From assembly GCF_021513235.1 (NCBI RefSeq), contig NZ_CP090976.1, forward strand, positions 1,364,001 through 1,428,000: a stretch of DNA of 64,000 bases. The letters run 5' to 3'. The stretch is from Kaistella sp. 97-N-M2. Its GTDB lineage: Bacteria > Bacteroidota > Bacteroidia > Flavobacteriales > Weeksellaceae. Below are positions 34,782 to 44,774 of this stretch, in pieces; the first letter of the stretch is position 1; every line of letters begins with the position of its first letter. A program made the position numbers and the translations under genes. The notes under the pieces were generated by a model that ran no database searches, was not told the origin of the DNA, and was given only the letters and a program-made list of their open reading frames with translations.

Positions 34782-35420
34782 TTAAAAATCCAGACCGTGC
34801 GGAAAAGCTTTTTTTCGGAAGATCAATAAAAGCGCCGCACCCACCGTTATGGCAGCATCCGCGACATTGAAAATATATTTGAAAAATTCAATATGTTTCC
34901 CGCCGAGCAAAGGCCAGCTTTCCGGAACATACCAATCGACCAACGGAAAATGCAGCATATCGACCACGCAGCCCTTCATAAAGGTAGAATAACCACTTCC
35001 GAGGGAAACTACCTTCGAGATTCCGCCGTACTCGATCCATCTTCCGATGCTTTCGTCGTACACGGTTCCGCTGTCGAAAAGCATTCCATAGAACATGCCG
35101 TCGATCAAATTACCGATCGCGCCGGCAAAAATCATCGACATCGGAATAAGTAAATAGTTACTCGCCCCTTCTTTCAGCCATTTGCTGAAAAGGTACACCA
35201 TTCCGCCAATTAAAAATACACGGACAATTACGAGGAAATATTTTCCGAGCAATCCGCCGAAGTGAAAGCCATAAGCCATTCCCGGATTTTCGACAAAAGT
35301 CAGCTTGAAACCCGGAAAAACCGAAATGCTTTCGCCTAAATTAAAGTGGGTTTTAATATAAAATTTAGAAATCTGATCGATCAAAAGAATGATGAAGGTA
35401 ATTAATGCTATTTTCTTCAT
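34782..35420 (-). CDS. lspA: Lipoprotein signal peptidase (signal peptidase II)
   Basis: A 212-residue inner-membrane aspartyl protease that removes lipoprotein signal peptides. The catalytic aspartates are in GNLIDGMFYG near residue 108 and NVADAAIT near 188; VENPGMAYGF near 44 is the conserved Asn loop. It is about 45 residues longer than the E. coli enzyme because of an insertion at about 113-160, as is usual in this phylum. Its ATG overlaps the stop codon of the small gene upstream (TAATG), so the three short minus-strand genes likely form one operon. Confidence 0.95.
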   Translation of the reverse strand: MKKIALITFIILLIDQISKFYIKTHFNLGESISVFPGFKLTFVENPGMAYGFHFGGLLGKYFLVIVRVFLIGGMVYLFSKWLKEGASNYLLIPMSMIFAGAIGNLIDGMFYGMLFDSGTVYDESIGRWIEYGGISKVVSLGSGYSTFMKGCVVDMLHFPLVDWYVPESWPLLGGKHIEFFKYIFNVADAAITVGAALLLIFRKKAFPHGLDF

Positions 35421-35614
35421 TACAGATCCGTCTTTGGTTTGTCTTTAAAATTTCTCGCAGGTTTGTCCTTTTTAACGGTGTTTTTGGTTAAAAAAGGTTG
35501 CGTTTTCGTGTTTCTGGTGTGAAATTTTTCGTACCGGATTCCCATGTCTTTCATCACGTCTTTTAACGCGTTAAGTTCCATTTGATTTTTGGGATGAACT
35601 ATAAGTGATTCCAT
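35420..35614 (-). CDS. Small DUF2683-like protein (64 aa)
   Basis: A 64-residue basic protein. The start MESLIVHPKNQMELNALKDVMKDM resembles the DUF2683 family, a short beta-helix unit seen beside toxin genes and elsewhere in Bacteroidota; after residue 35 it becomes a Lys/Thr-rich disordered tail. It overlaps lspA by one base and lies seven bases after the 80-residue gene. There is no toxin next to it, so an antitoxin role is unsupported. Confidence 0.7.
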   Translation of the reverse strand: MESLIVHPKNQMELNALKDVMKDMGIRYEKFHTRNTKTQPFLTKNTVKKDKPARNFKDKPKTDL

Positions 35615-35621
35615 TTTTATA

Positions 35622-35864
35622 TTATTTTTTAGAAAGTTCGTCGAGGCGTTTTTGGTCTTCGCGGGAGAGATCTTTTACCCCGTTTTCTCCCATTTTACTC
35701 AGGAGGCGGTCGATCTCTTTTTCCCGGTCTTTCCTGTCCGAATTGAATCGGTCGTCTATCGTATAATTTTTTTCTTTGTTGGGAATAATTTTTTCTTTGA
35801 TGTCTTTCCGAAAAAAGTAAATAAAAATCACCGCCACGGCAAGTAAAACGTAAACAAACGTCAT
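35622..35864 (-). CDS. Small membrane-anchored protein with DUF6576-like tail (80 aa)
   Basis: An 80-residue protein with one membrane helix (residues 3-19) and a charged cytosolic part. The end, EIDRLLSKMGENGVKDLSRE, resembles the C-terminal tail found on rhomboid-family proteins of Bacteroidota (DUF6576 type), here without a rhomboid domain. It is in the presumed operon with the DUF2683-like gene and lspA. Confidence 0.7.
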   Translation of the reverse strand: MTFVYVLLAVAVIFIYFFRKDIKEKIIPNKEKNYTIDDRFNSDRKDREKEIDRLLSKMGENGVKDLSREDQKRLDELSKK

Positions 35865-35888
35865 GTTGAATTTTTGTTAATGTAAAAA

Positions 35889-35937
35889 GTACAAAGTACA
35901 ATGCATTCTACAGTTAGAAACACACGATACTTTGTAC
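35889..35937. repeat. 10-bp inverted repeat with 29-nt spacer
   Basis: GTACAAAGTA (35889-35898) and TACTTTGTAC (35928-35937) form perfect arms between the DksA-like gene and the 80-residue gene. The left arm also contains a short direct repeat of AGTACAA. It may be a weak terminator or a dispersed intergenic element. Confidence 0.5.
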
Positions 35938-35961
35938 ATCATTCTGTTCAGCGGGATCCTT

Positions 35962-36342
35962 TTACCGCTGCATATTTTTTGCTTCAATGCTCAGGGTGGC
36001 GTGTGGCACCGCCCGTAAACGGTCTTTCCCGATGAGTTTGCCCGTTACCCTGCAGATGCCGTAGGTTTTGTTTTGAATGCGGACCAGCGCGTTTTTCAGA
36101 TCGCGCACAAATTTTTCCTGGCGTCCGGCCAAAATAGCATTCTGTTCTTTGCTCAGTGTCTCAGCGCCTTCTTCAAACGCTTTGAAAGTAGGCGACGTAT
36201 CGTCGGTACCATTGTTTTGGTCGTTGATGAAGCTTTCCCGGATGAGCATCAAATCCCGTTCTGCTTTTTCTATTTTTGCCTGGATTAATTCTTTGAACTC
36301 TACCAGATCGCTGTCGCTGTATCTTTGTCTTCCTTCGTCCAT
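35962..36342 (-). CDS. TraR/DksA-family protein with degenerate zinc finger
   Basis: A 126-residue protein. A coiled-coil N-terminal half (residues 8-75) precedes the DksA-type C-terminal motif GICRVTGKLIGKDRLRAVPH at about 95-114. Only one cysteine (GIC) remains of the four zinc ligands; this loss is usual in the Bacteroidota branch. It probably binds the secondary channel of RNA polymerase and could modulate transcription in the stringent response (inferred from the family). It lies just downstream of ileS on the same strand. Confidence 0.85.
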   Translation of the reverse strand: MDEGRQRYSDSDLVEFKELIQAKIEKAERDLMLIRESFINDQNNGTDDTSPTFKAFEEGAETLSKEQNAILAGRQEKFVRDLKNALVRIQNKTYGICRVTGKLIGKDRLRAVPHATLSIEAKNMQR

Positions 36343-36380
36343 AGTTGTTTCTTAGTTAATTTGAAAATTAAAGGGATTTT

Positions 36381-39300
36381 TTATTTGATCTCTTTCCCAA
36401 TAATTGCCATTTTTTTAATGTTTACGTTAAATTTTTTCTCATCAATTTCGATTTCCTCAAAATTTGAAAGTGAATTTACAATTTCTATTTTATCTGACAA
36501 CACTTCTTCTGAAATATATGTGCTATTGTTGAGTAATTCCGTTTCAAAGGGCGAATTGGCCTCCAATTCAATTGAAATTCTGTCAGTTAAGTCGAAACCG
36601 CTGTCTTTTCTTAAATTTTGAATTCTGTTGATAAACTCTCTTGCAATTCCTTCCGCTTTTAGTTCTTCAGTTAAAGTCAAATCCAGCGCAACCGTCATTT
36701 TACCTTCGTTTGCTACGGTCCAGCCGGGAATATCTTTTGTGAAAATATCAACATCATCCAAAGAAATTTCGTAACCCTGAATCTCCATTTTTCCGTCCTT
36801 TTCTAAGGTCGAAATCTGGTCCGCGCTCAAGTTGGCAATGGCGCCGCCTACGGTTTTCATATCTTTTCCAAGTCGGGAACCTAAAGTTTTGAAATTCGGT
36901 TTGATCTGTTTTACAATGAGGTGCGAAGCTTCGTCCGCATTGATGAGCTGAAGTTCCTTTACATTAACTTCCTGCTTAATCAAATCTGAAACCGCTAAGA
37001 TCTGCGTTTTTGTTTTCGCGTCCATCACCGGAATCATTACCTTTTGAAGCGGTTGACGCACGCGGATATTTTCTTTTTTCTTAAAGAAAACACCATCGAG
37101 GTAATCTGTTGCGCCAAATGTGTTTTTTCTACAAGATCCTCATCAATCAGATTTTCGTCTGCCACCGGGAAATCCGTTAAGTGAATGGATTCCGCGGAAT
37201 TTTTGCCTGTAATTTTGTTCAGATCCTGATAAAGTTGATCCATGAAAAAAGGCGCAATTGGCGCAGAAATTTTCGCGATCGTTTCCAGACACGTATATAA
37301 AGTTTGATAGGCAGAAATTTTATCATCAGAATAATCTCCTTTCCAAAATCTTCTTCGGCAAAGCCTTACGTACCAATTGCTTAAATTATCGTTCACGAAA
37401 TTATTGATGGCTCGTGCCACTTTCGTGGGTTCGTAATCGTTATAAAACTCGGTTACGTCTTTCACCAGTAAATTCAGTTCGGATAAAACCCAACGGTCGA
37501 TTTCCGGCCGGTTTTCGATGTCTTTTTCGGAATAGTTAAAACCGTCAACATTCGCATACAAAGCAAAAAACGAGTAGGTATTGTATAAAGTTCCGAAGAA
37601 TTTTCTGCGTACTTCATCAATTCCTTCCAAGTCAAACTTTAAATTTTCCCACGGATTGGCGTTGGAGATCATGTACCAGCGCGTCGCATCGGGACCGTAT
37701 TTATCTAAAGTTGTAAACGGATCTACCGCATTACCCAACCGTTTGGACATTTTCTGGCCGTTTTTATCCAAAACCAAACCGTTCGACATAACGTTTTTGT
37801 ACGCCACCGAATCGAAAACTGCCGTTCCGATTGCATGAAGCGTATAAAACCAGCCGCGCGTTTGGTCGACTCCTTCCGCAATAAAATCTGCGGGAAAGGC
37901 TTTTCTCCCGTCGATCATTTCCTTGTTTTCAAACGGATAATGCAGCTGCGCATACGGCATGGAGCCGGAATCGAACCAAACATCGATCAGATCGGTTTCT
38001 CTGGTCATCGGTTTTCCGGCGGCTGAAACGAGGATTATTTCGTCTACAATATTTTTGTGCAAATCGATTTTTGCATAATTTTCTTCGGACATATTTCCAC
38101 TTTCAAAACCATCGAAAGGATTTTTTGTCATGAAACCTGCCGCCATCGATTTCTGAATTTCGTTCATCAGTTCTTCTACGGAACCGATGATGATTTCTTC
38201 TTTCAAATCTTCCGTACGCCAGATCGGCAACGGAATTCCCCAATATCTGGAGCGCGAAAGATTCCAGTCGTTCACGTTTTCCAGCCAGTTTGCAAAGCGT
38301 CCTTCACCCGTAGATTTTGGTTTCCAGTTGATGTTTTCATTCAGTTCTACCAAGCGGTTTTTCACTGCGGTCATTTTTACAAACCAGGAATCCAGCGGAT
38401 AATATAAAACCGGTTTGTCGGTTCGCCAACAGTGCGGATAACTATGGACGTATTTTTCTACTTTGAAGGCTTTGTTTTCTGTCTTTAAAAGAATCGCCAG
38501 TTCGACGTCCCAGGATTTTTCGGGAGCAGTTCCTTCGTCGTAATATTCGTTTTTGATGTATTTTCCGGCGAAAATTTCCGGGACGTTTGCACCTTCCAAA
38601 AATTTCCCCTGCAAATCAACCAACGGAACAAGATTTTCGTTTTCATCTTTGATCAACATTGGCGGAATTCCGTTTTCCTTACCTACGCGAGCATCATCGG
38701 CACCAAACGTCGGCGCAATGTGAACGATTCCGGTTCCGTCTTCTGTGGTAACAAAATCGCCAATGATAACGCGGAAAGCTTTGTCTGCATTTTCTGCTGG
38801 TGAAAACCACGGAATTAACTGTTCGTATTCGGTCCCCGCTAAATCTGCGCCCGTAAATTCTTTTACAATTTGATACGGAATATTTTTATCGTCGGCTTTG
38901 TAGTTTACGAAATCCTCATCCGTTGCGGCAAAATATTTTTTACCGAAATTTTTCTCCAAAAGAACTCTCGCCAAAACGATGTAAATGGGCTCGAAGGTGT
39001 ATTGGTTGAAGGTTTTCACCAAAACATATTCGATATCTCTGCCCACCGCTAAAGCCGTGTTCGAAGGTAAAGTCCAGGGCGTTGTCGTCCAGGCAAGAAA
39101 ATAAACGTTGTTTTGAGGTTGCTCAGCGTCGAATTCTGCCCAATGAAGTGCGCCGCCGCAAGTGTTTTCTGAGATTTCCGCACTGTCAATTTTGGCTTCA
39201 GGATAAGCAATTGCTGATAGTTCTTGCCATATTTTGCCTGCATTTTCAGGCGCTTTTTTCAGTTTAAATTGCGCAACAACCGTCGTGTCCGAAACATCAC

Positions 39301-39904
39301 GGTACGTTCCCGGCTGATTGAGCTCGTGGGAAGACAAACCCGTGCCTGCAGCGGGCGAATAAGGCTGAATGGTGTAGCCTTTGTAGAGCAAATTTTTTGT
39401 GTAGAGTTGCTTTAAAAGCCACCAAACAGTTTCCATGTATTTTGGTTCGTACGTAACGTACGGATCTTCAAGATCAACCCAATAACCGATTTTCTCCGTC
39501 AGGTCATTCCAGACGTCGGTGTAGCGCATCACGGCGTTACGGCAAGCCTGATTATAATCTTCGACAGAAATTTTCTTCCCAATATCTTCTTTTGTAATGC
39601 CGAGTTCTTTTTCTACGCCTAATTCAATTGGTAATCCGTGCGTGTCCCAACCTGCTTTGCGGAAAACCTGCTTTCCCTGCTGCGTTTGGTAGCGGCAAAA
39701 AATATCTTTCAAAGCTCTCGCCATAACGTGGTGAATGCCGGGCATTCCGTTTGCCGAAGGCGGACCTTCGTAAAAAACATATTCGGGTTTTCCTTCGCGT
39801 ATTTCTACAGATTTTTTAAAAGTTTCATTCTGAGCCCAGAATTGCGTTATATTCTCGGCAACCGCGGTTAAATCGAGATTTTTATATTCGTTAAACTTCT
39901 TCAT
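36381..39904 (-). CDS. ileS: Isoleucyl-tRNA synthetase with one frameshift in a T/A homopolymer
   Basis: A class I synthetase for tRNA-Ile, about 1,174 residues if the frame is repaired. Residues 1-944 read from 39904 to about 37074; the frame then shifts and ends at 37037, while the remaining C-terminal 230 residues continue in another frame to 36381. Adding one T to the six-T run at 37074-37079 gives SLRKKENIRVRQPLQKVM, a continuous family-like sequence. The signature motif is GIHH at residues 56-59 instead of HxGH, and KMSKR is near 715. The C-terminal anticodon and tail domains match the longer type 2 enzymes. The only ileS in view and essential, so a base-calling error is the first explanation. 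Confidence 0.92.
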
Positions 39905-39982
39905 TGTCAGTCAGTTCAAAAAGAATTATCCTTTTTTATTAAGTTTGCGAATATAAGGAATTTTAGTGGAATTTTTACGCGT

Positions 39983-41446
39983 TCAGCGCAGGGATTTTTC
40001 GGGTACAGGAATTTGCAAAACCACCATGGTGCCAAGCGGTTTGTCGTCTTCGTACAGGTCGTGGTAAGTAATGAGATAAGCATCAGCACCGAAATAATTT
40101 TTTAGCATTCCATTGGCGATATTGGTACCCATTGAGGGTCGGCTTTTGTTTTTGGGTTTTGCGTTGCCGGCTTTGCTTCTACCGATTCCGTTATCAATGA
40201 TTTGAATTTCGACCCCGTGCGAGTTGAGAAATATCTCGAGCTTAATTTTTTTGTCTTCCACAGAGGAAACGCCGTGCAGAATGGCATTTTCGATAAAGGG
40301 CTGTAAAACCATGGGCGGCAGTTTAATCTTTTGGGAATCTATTTCGGGCGCAACGTTGATTGTAAATGCAATTGAATTATTAAAACGCAGATTTTCAATA
40401 TCCATATAAACCTGAAGTGTGTGCAGTTCCTGTTCTAAGGTGAATTCTTTCGTGGAGGTTGCAACGAGAATGGTCCGGATGATTTTTGAAAATTTGGTTA
40501 AATATCCGGCTGCGATTTCCGGTTCGTTTTGCAGAATATAAAATTTGATGGAGTTTAAAGCATTAAAAATAAAATGCGGATTCATTTGACTTTGGAGGAC
40601 GGAAAGTTTTAGGTCGGAGATTTCCTGCAGGTATCTCATTTTCTCATTTTCGATGCGGAGGCGTTTCTGGTTTTCCAAATTCATGCTGTCTTTTAATACA
40701 TCATTTTTCTTCATCTCCGCAATAAAGTTTTGATGGAAGGAAGATTTTTCGAGAAAATTGTTTCGTTGCCAATGGCCCAGCGCAAAAGAAAACGCTAAGT
40801 TTTCCACAAAAAATCCCATGAAAAAGATAAAATCGCCCATTTTTCGGCTGATGTTAATCCAGGGCAACTCCCGAACAAATCTTTCGCCGATAACAGAACA
40901 GATAAACAGAACGACGCCGCCAACCAAAATATAATATTTCAGTTTGCTCTTCAGCCTCATCAAAATATAAAAGGAGATGATGGTTTGTATAGCGATTGCA
41001 AAAATGAAAACTTTATTAAACCCGGAAAAAAAGAATTCAATATTGCTGACGCGCAGGAGCAGAAAACTAAAAATCGCCGCGATCAGCATTACCAGAACCG
41101 GCATGGTGATTACACGATACCAAGTTTTGTTCGTGTTTTTTACGCTTAAAAACTGGGTGAAGAAGAAAAAATAAATGCAGTTATAAACAATGGTGAAGAA
41201 TTTTTTTGAGGCCGCATCGAATCCGAAAAAATCGTTTACATCCTTCAGAAATCCCGTTTCCACCATGGGCAGATAAGCTAAAAGCGAGAAAAAAGTATAG
41301 GAACTGTAGAGCAGGTAAGATTTGTCGCGGTTCTGAAAAAACATCGCCAGGTGATAAGCCGACAATGTGATTAAGCCGCCGCTCACAGCGTACAAAATAC
41401 TGTCGTACGTGTCCCGCTCAATAATGGTACGAAATGACGCAAACAT
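39983..41446 (-). CDS. LytS-type membrane histidine kinase (orphan)
   Basis: A 487-residue sensor with seven or so predicted membrane helices (about residues 12-235, 7TM-DISM style), a coiled linker at about 240-285 and a His_kinase domain. The phosphoacceptor His is in QSQMNPHFIFNALNSIK near 290; the ATP-binding part has LPPMVLQPFIENAILHG near 375 and IIDNGIGRSK near 411. Such kinases usually sit beside a LytTR response regulator, but none is adjacent. CAAAAATA at 41469-41476 gives a -7 element on the minus strand. Confidence 0.85.
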   Translation of the reverse strand: MFASFRTIIERDTYDSILYAVSGGLITLSAYHLAMFFQNRDKSYLLYSSYTFFSLLAYLPMVETGFLKDVNDFFGFDAASKKFFTIVYNCIYFFFFTQFLSVKNTNKTWYRVITMPVLVMLIAAIFSFLLLRVSNIEFFFSGFNKVFIFAIAIQTIISFYILMRLKSKLKYYILVGGVVLFICSVIGERFVRELPWINISRKMGDFIFFMGFFVENLAFSFALGHWQRNNFLEKSSFHQNFIAEMKKNDVLKDSMNLENQKRLRIENEKMRYLQEISDLKLSVLQSQMNPHFIFNALNSIKFYILQNEPEIAAGYLTKFSKIIRTILVATSTKEFTLEQELHTLQVYMDIENLRFNNSIAFTINVAPEIDSQKIKLPPMVLQPFIENAILHGVSSVEDKKIKLEIFLNSHGVEIQIIDNGIGRSKAGNAKPKNKSRPSMGTNIANGMLKNYFGADAYLITYHDLYEDDKPLGTMVVLQIPVPEKSLR

Positions 41447-41522
41447 CAGAAATGTGTTTATTTATCTACAAAAATATAGTATTTATAAGAACTTTATTCT
41501 ATTATGTTCGCAATAAAGCAAT

Positions 41523-42014
41523 CTATTTTTCTTCTTTCGCTTTTGAATGAGCCTGCTGAAAGATAAAATATGAAACAAGGCCCAAAACAAGGGACGAAAC
41601 AATTGCCAAAATTAAACTGCCAATTACGTATTGAATAAGATTATTTTTAACAAGACTGGTATCTAAAGTCTGATTTTCGAAATTCGTTACGCCGCCCGCA
41701 AACGGAGCTCCCAAAAGCATGGAGAGAAAAATAATAAACGGAATGAAAGCCGGAAAACTCACTTGCGTACTCATATAAGACAATGCTTTGTTGAGTTTAA
41801 AAAAAGAAGCTAAAAAAATAATGATTACCGTGTGGAAGCCCCAGAGGGGCGTTAGGCCGACAAAAACGCCCAAAGCGATCGATTTTGCCTTTACTTCGTT
41901 GCTTCCGTCGGTCTCCAGAATGTTTTCTTTTAAAAATCTTTTAAATCCTTTTTTCCGGAAATAACGGTAGAACACTTTTTGACTTTGAACGGTGTTTTGA
42001 ATGAAATTTTCCAA
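41523..42014 (-). CDS. DUF2062 membrane protein
   Basis: A 163-residue inner-membrane protein. DUF2062 features are visible: the short N-terminal amphipathic part, AKSIALGVFVGLTPLWGFHT near residue 42 and helices at about 45-70, 85-103 and 128-155. It is known as a short alpha-helical family, sometimes fused to glycosyltransferases, with no settled function. CAAAGATA at 42033-42040 is a candidate -7 element on the minus strand, next to the divergent topA gene. Confidence 0.8.
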   Translation of the reverse strand: MENFIQNTVQSQKVFYRYFRKKGFKRFLKENILETDGSNEVKAKSIALGVFVGLTPLWGFHTVIIIFLASFFKLNKALSYMSTQVSFPAFIPFIIFLSMLLGAPFAGGVTNFENQTLDTSLVKNNLIQYVIGSLILAIVSSLVLGLVSYFIFQQAHSKAKEEK

Positions 42015-42118
42015 ATCGTTTCTTCTTTATTCCAAAGATAAGAGTTTAAAATCTTAAAATTCGGTATTATATTAAGGAGTAAAATAATGCGAAAAGCGCA
42101 GTATTAAAAAAAAACTTC

Positions 42119-42126
42119 TACTTTTG
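42119..42126 (+). promoter_or_regulatory. -7 element of the topA promoter
   Basis: TACTTTTG fits TAnnTTTG and precedes the topA ATG by 14 bases. The -33 box is not clear. Confidence 0.45.
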
Positions 42127-42140
42127 CAAAAATTTCGAGG

Positions 42141-44714
42141 ATGTCAAAAAATTTAGTGATCGTAGAATCACCTGCAAAAGCAAAAACTATTCAGAAGTAT
42201 TTGGGAAAGGATTTCGAGGTGAAATCCAGTTTCGGTCATATCCGGGATTTGCCAAAAAAAGGAATGGGGATCGACTTGCAGACCTTCACGCCGGACTACG
42301 AAGTTTCTGCCGATAAAAAGAAACTCGTTACCGAACTGAAAGCCGCCGTGAAAAAGGCCGATATGATTTGGCTGGCTTCGGATGAGGATCGCGAGGGTGA
42401 AGCGATTGCCTGGCATTTGGCGCAGGAATTAAAACTGAACGACGACAATACAAAACGTATCGTCTTCCACGAAATTACAAAGAATGCCATTTTAAAAGCC
42501 ATCGAAAATCCAAGGAAAATTGATCAGAATCTGGTCGATGCCCAACAGGCGCGAAGAATTTTAGACCGAGTGGTCGGTTTCGAAATGTCGCCCGTGCTTT
42601 GGAAAAAAGTTAAAACCGGCCTTTCCGCCGGCCGGGTTCAATCCGTTGCCGTTCGATTAGTGGTAGAAAGAGAATTGGAAATTAGAGGTTTTAGTCCAAA
42701 GTCATCTTATAAAATTGAAGGTGTTTTCTTAAATAGTAACGAACAGGAGATTTCGGCAAAACTGAAAAAGGATTTTGTACAAGAAAAAGACGCAGAAGAT
42801 TTTTTAAATCTTTCCAAAGACACCGACTTTAAAGTCCTGAATGTAGAAACAAAGCCCGGAACGCGCACCGCTTCTGCGCCGTTTACCACCTCAACTTTAC
42901 AGCAGGAAGCCAGTAACCGTTTGGGTTATGGCGTAACCGGAACGATGCGCGTGGCGCAAAGATTATATGAAGAAGGTTTCATTACCTATATGCGAACCGA
43001 CTCCGTGAATCTTTCACAGGAAGCGATTAACGGCGCGAAAGCTCAGATTATTTCTGAATTTGGCGAAGAATATTCCAAGCCACGAAATTATACCACAAAA
43101 TCTGCCTCCGCGCAGGAAGCTCACGAAGCGATCCGCCCTACCGATTTTTCTTTGAAAAACGTCGGCGACGCGCAGTTGAACAAACTCTATCAACTTATTT
43201 ATAAAAGAACCCTGGCCTCGCAAATGGCGAATGCTAAAATTGAGAAAACAGTTATCGAAATTGGTAATCAAAAACTTCCGCAGCATTTTGAAGCGCAGGG
43301 CGAAGTAATTGTTTTTGATGGTTTCTTAAAAGCTTATGGAATTATTAAAGCAGAAGATGAGGACGAAGAAAACAACGAAAAACTTTTACCGAAAGTTGCG
43401 GTAGGCGAAGCTTTGGACTATAAAAAAATTGAAGCGACGCAGAAATTTACGCGTCCTTCTGCAAGATATACAGAAGCCGGTTTGGTAAAAAAACTTGAAG
43501 AATTAGGTATCGGCCGGCCGTCAACGTATGCGCCAACTATTCAAACGATTCAAAACCGGGAGTATGTGGATAAGAAAGAAATTATTCCGCAGGAAAGAGA
43601 ATTCATGAAAATGACGCTCGGTAAAAGTGGCCTTAAAAAAGAGGTTTTGGTAGAAAAATTTGGCGGCGATAAAAATAAATTTGTTCCAACCGACATCGGC
43701 GAAGTGGTGAATGATTTCCTCACGCAGAACTTTGCAGAAATTCTGGATTATGGTTTTACGGCGAAAGTAGAAGCCGATTTCGATAATATTGCCAACGGCG
43801 GCGAAAAATGGAAAGACGTTTTGCAAGGGTTTTATAAAGATTTCCACCCAAAGATCGAAGATGTTGAAGAAAATGCCGACCGCGCAAACGGGGAAAGAAT
43901 TTTAGGCGTAGATCCAAAAACTGGTAAAAATGTAATGGCGAGGATCGGAAGGTTTGGTCCTATGGTGCAGATCGGAGAGCAGGACGATGAAGAAAAACCC
44001 GTTTTTGCAAGCTTAATGGCCTCTCAAAACATCGCAACCTTAACTTTAGAGGAAGCTTTGGAACTGTTTAAAATTCCGTTCGATCTGAAAGAGGTCGAAG
44101 GACAAAGTGTAACCATCGGTGTTGGGAGATTTGGACCGTATGTGAAATGGGGCGAAACCTTCATCAGCATACCAAGAGGGGAAGATCCGCTTTCCATCAC
44201 GCAGGAAAGAGCCGAAGAGATCATCAACGAAAAGAAAATTGCAGACGCGCCAATAGCGACGTATAAAGGCGAGCCGGTAACAAAAGGCAGGGGAAGATTT
44301 GGTCCTTTCATAAAGTATCAGTCTATTTTTATTAATGTGCCGAAACGATATGATTTCGATAATCTCTCTCAAAACGACATCAACGAGTTAATTGAAGCGA
44401 AGCTGGAAAAAGAAGCTAACCGCTACATTCAGCAATGGGAAAGCGAAAAGATTTCCATCGAAAATGCACGTTGGGGTCCCATCGTAAAATTTGGAAAAAA
44501 TATTTTTAAAATTCCAAAAAACGGGAAAGACGAAAAATTTACCGCGGAAGAGCTGGCAGATGTTTCGTTGGAAGAAGTGAAAAAGTGGATTACCGCGCAG
44601 GATAAAAATGCATTTAAAGAAAAGCCGAAAAAAGCGCCGACGAAAAAAGCTGCTGCTAAAAAAACACCCGTAAAAAAGGCAGCTGCGAAAAAAGGGGTGG
44701 CGAAAAAGAAATAG
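42141..44714 (+). CDS. topA: DNA topoisomerase I
   Basis: An 857-residue type IA topoisomerase that relaxes negative supercoils. The Toprim domain opens with VIVESPAKAKTIQKYLG, with DEDREGEAIAWHL near residue 80. The nucleophile Tyr is in GFITYMRTDSVNLS near 285. The C-terminal part carries repeated GRFGPMV, GRFGPYV and GRFGPFI segments instead of zinc fingers, then a 30-residue Lys/Ala tail (KKAAAKK repeats) that would bind DNA. It has its own promoter and terminator. Confidence 0.96.
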   Translation: MSKNLVIVESPAKAKTIQKYLGKDFEVKSSFGHIRDLPKKGMGIDLQTFTPDYEVSADKKKLVTELKAAVKKADMIWLASDEDREGEAIAWHLAQELKLNDDNTKRIVFHEITKNAILKAIENPRKIDQNLVDAQQARRILDRVVGFEMSPVLWKKVKTGLSAGRVQSVAVRLVVERELEIRGFSPKSSYKIEGVFLNSNEQEISAKLKKDFVQEKDAEDFLNLSKDTDFKVLNVETKPGTRTASAPFTTSTLQQEASNRLGYGVTGTMRVAQRLYEEGFITYMRTDSVNLSQEAINGAKAQIISEFGEEYSKPRNYTTKSASAQEAHEAIRPTDFSLKNVGDAQLNKLYQLIYKRTLASQMANAKIEKTVIEIGNQKLPQHFEAQGEVIVFDGFLKAYGIIKAEDEDEENNEKLLPKVAVGEALDYKKIEATQKFTRPSARYTEAGLVKKLEELGIGRPSTYAPTIQTIQNREYVDKKEIIPQEREFMKMTLGKSGLKKEVLVEKFGGDKNKFVPTDIGEVVNDFLTQNFAEILDYGFTAKVEADFDNIANGGEKWKDVLQGFYKDFHPKIEDVEENADRANGERILGVDPKTGKNVMARIGRFGPMVQIGEQDDEEKPVFASLMASQNIATLTLEEALELFKIPFDLKEVEGQSVTIGVGRFGPYVKWGETFISIPRGEDPLSITQERAEEIINEKKIADAPIATYKGEPVTKGRGRFGPFIKYQSIFINVPKRYDFDNLSQNDINELIEAKLEKEANRYIQQWESEKISIENARWGPIVKFGKNIFKIPKNGKDEKFTAEELADVSLEEVKKWITAQDKNAFKEKPKKAPTKKAAAKKTPVKKAAAKKGVAKKK

Positions 44715-44734
44715 AATTTATAACCAATTTTGAT

Positions 44735-44768
44735 GATCCGGAAGATGTAAATCTTCCGGATCTTTTTT
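44735..44768 (+). terminator. Intrinsic terminator after topA
   Basis: A perfect 12-bp stem, GATCCGGAAGAT (44735-44746) and ATCTTCCGGATC (44751-44762), with a GTAA tetraloop and six T. Confidence 0.93.
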
Positions 44769-44774
44769 GTTTTT

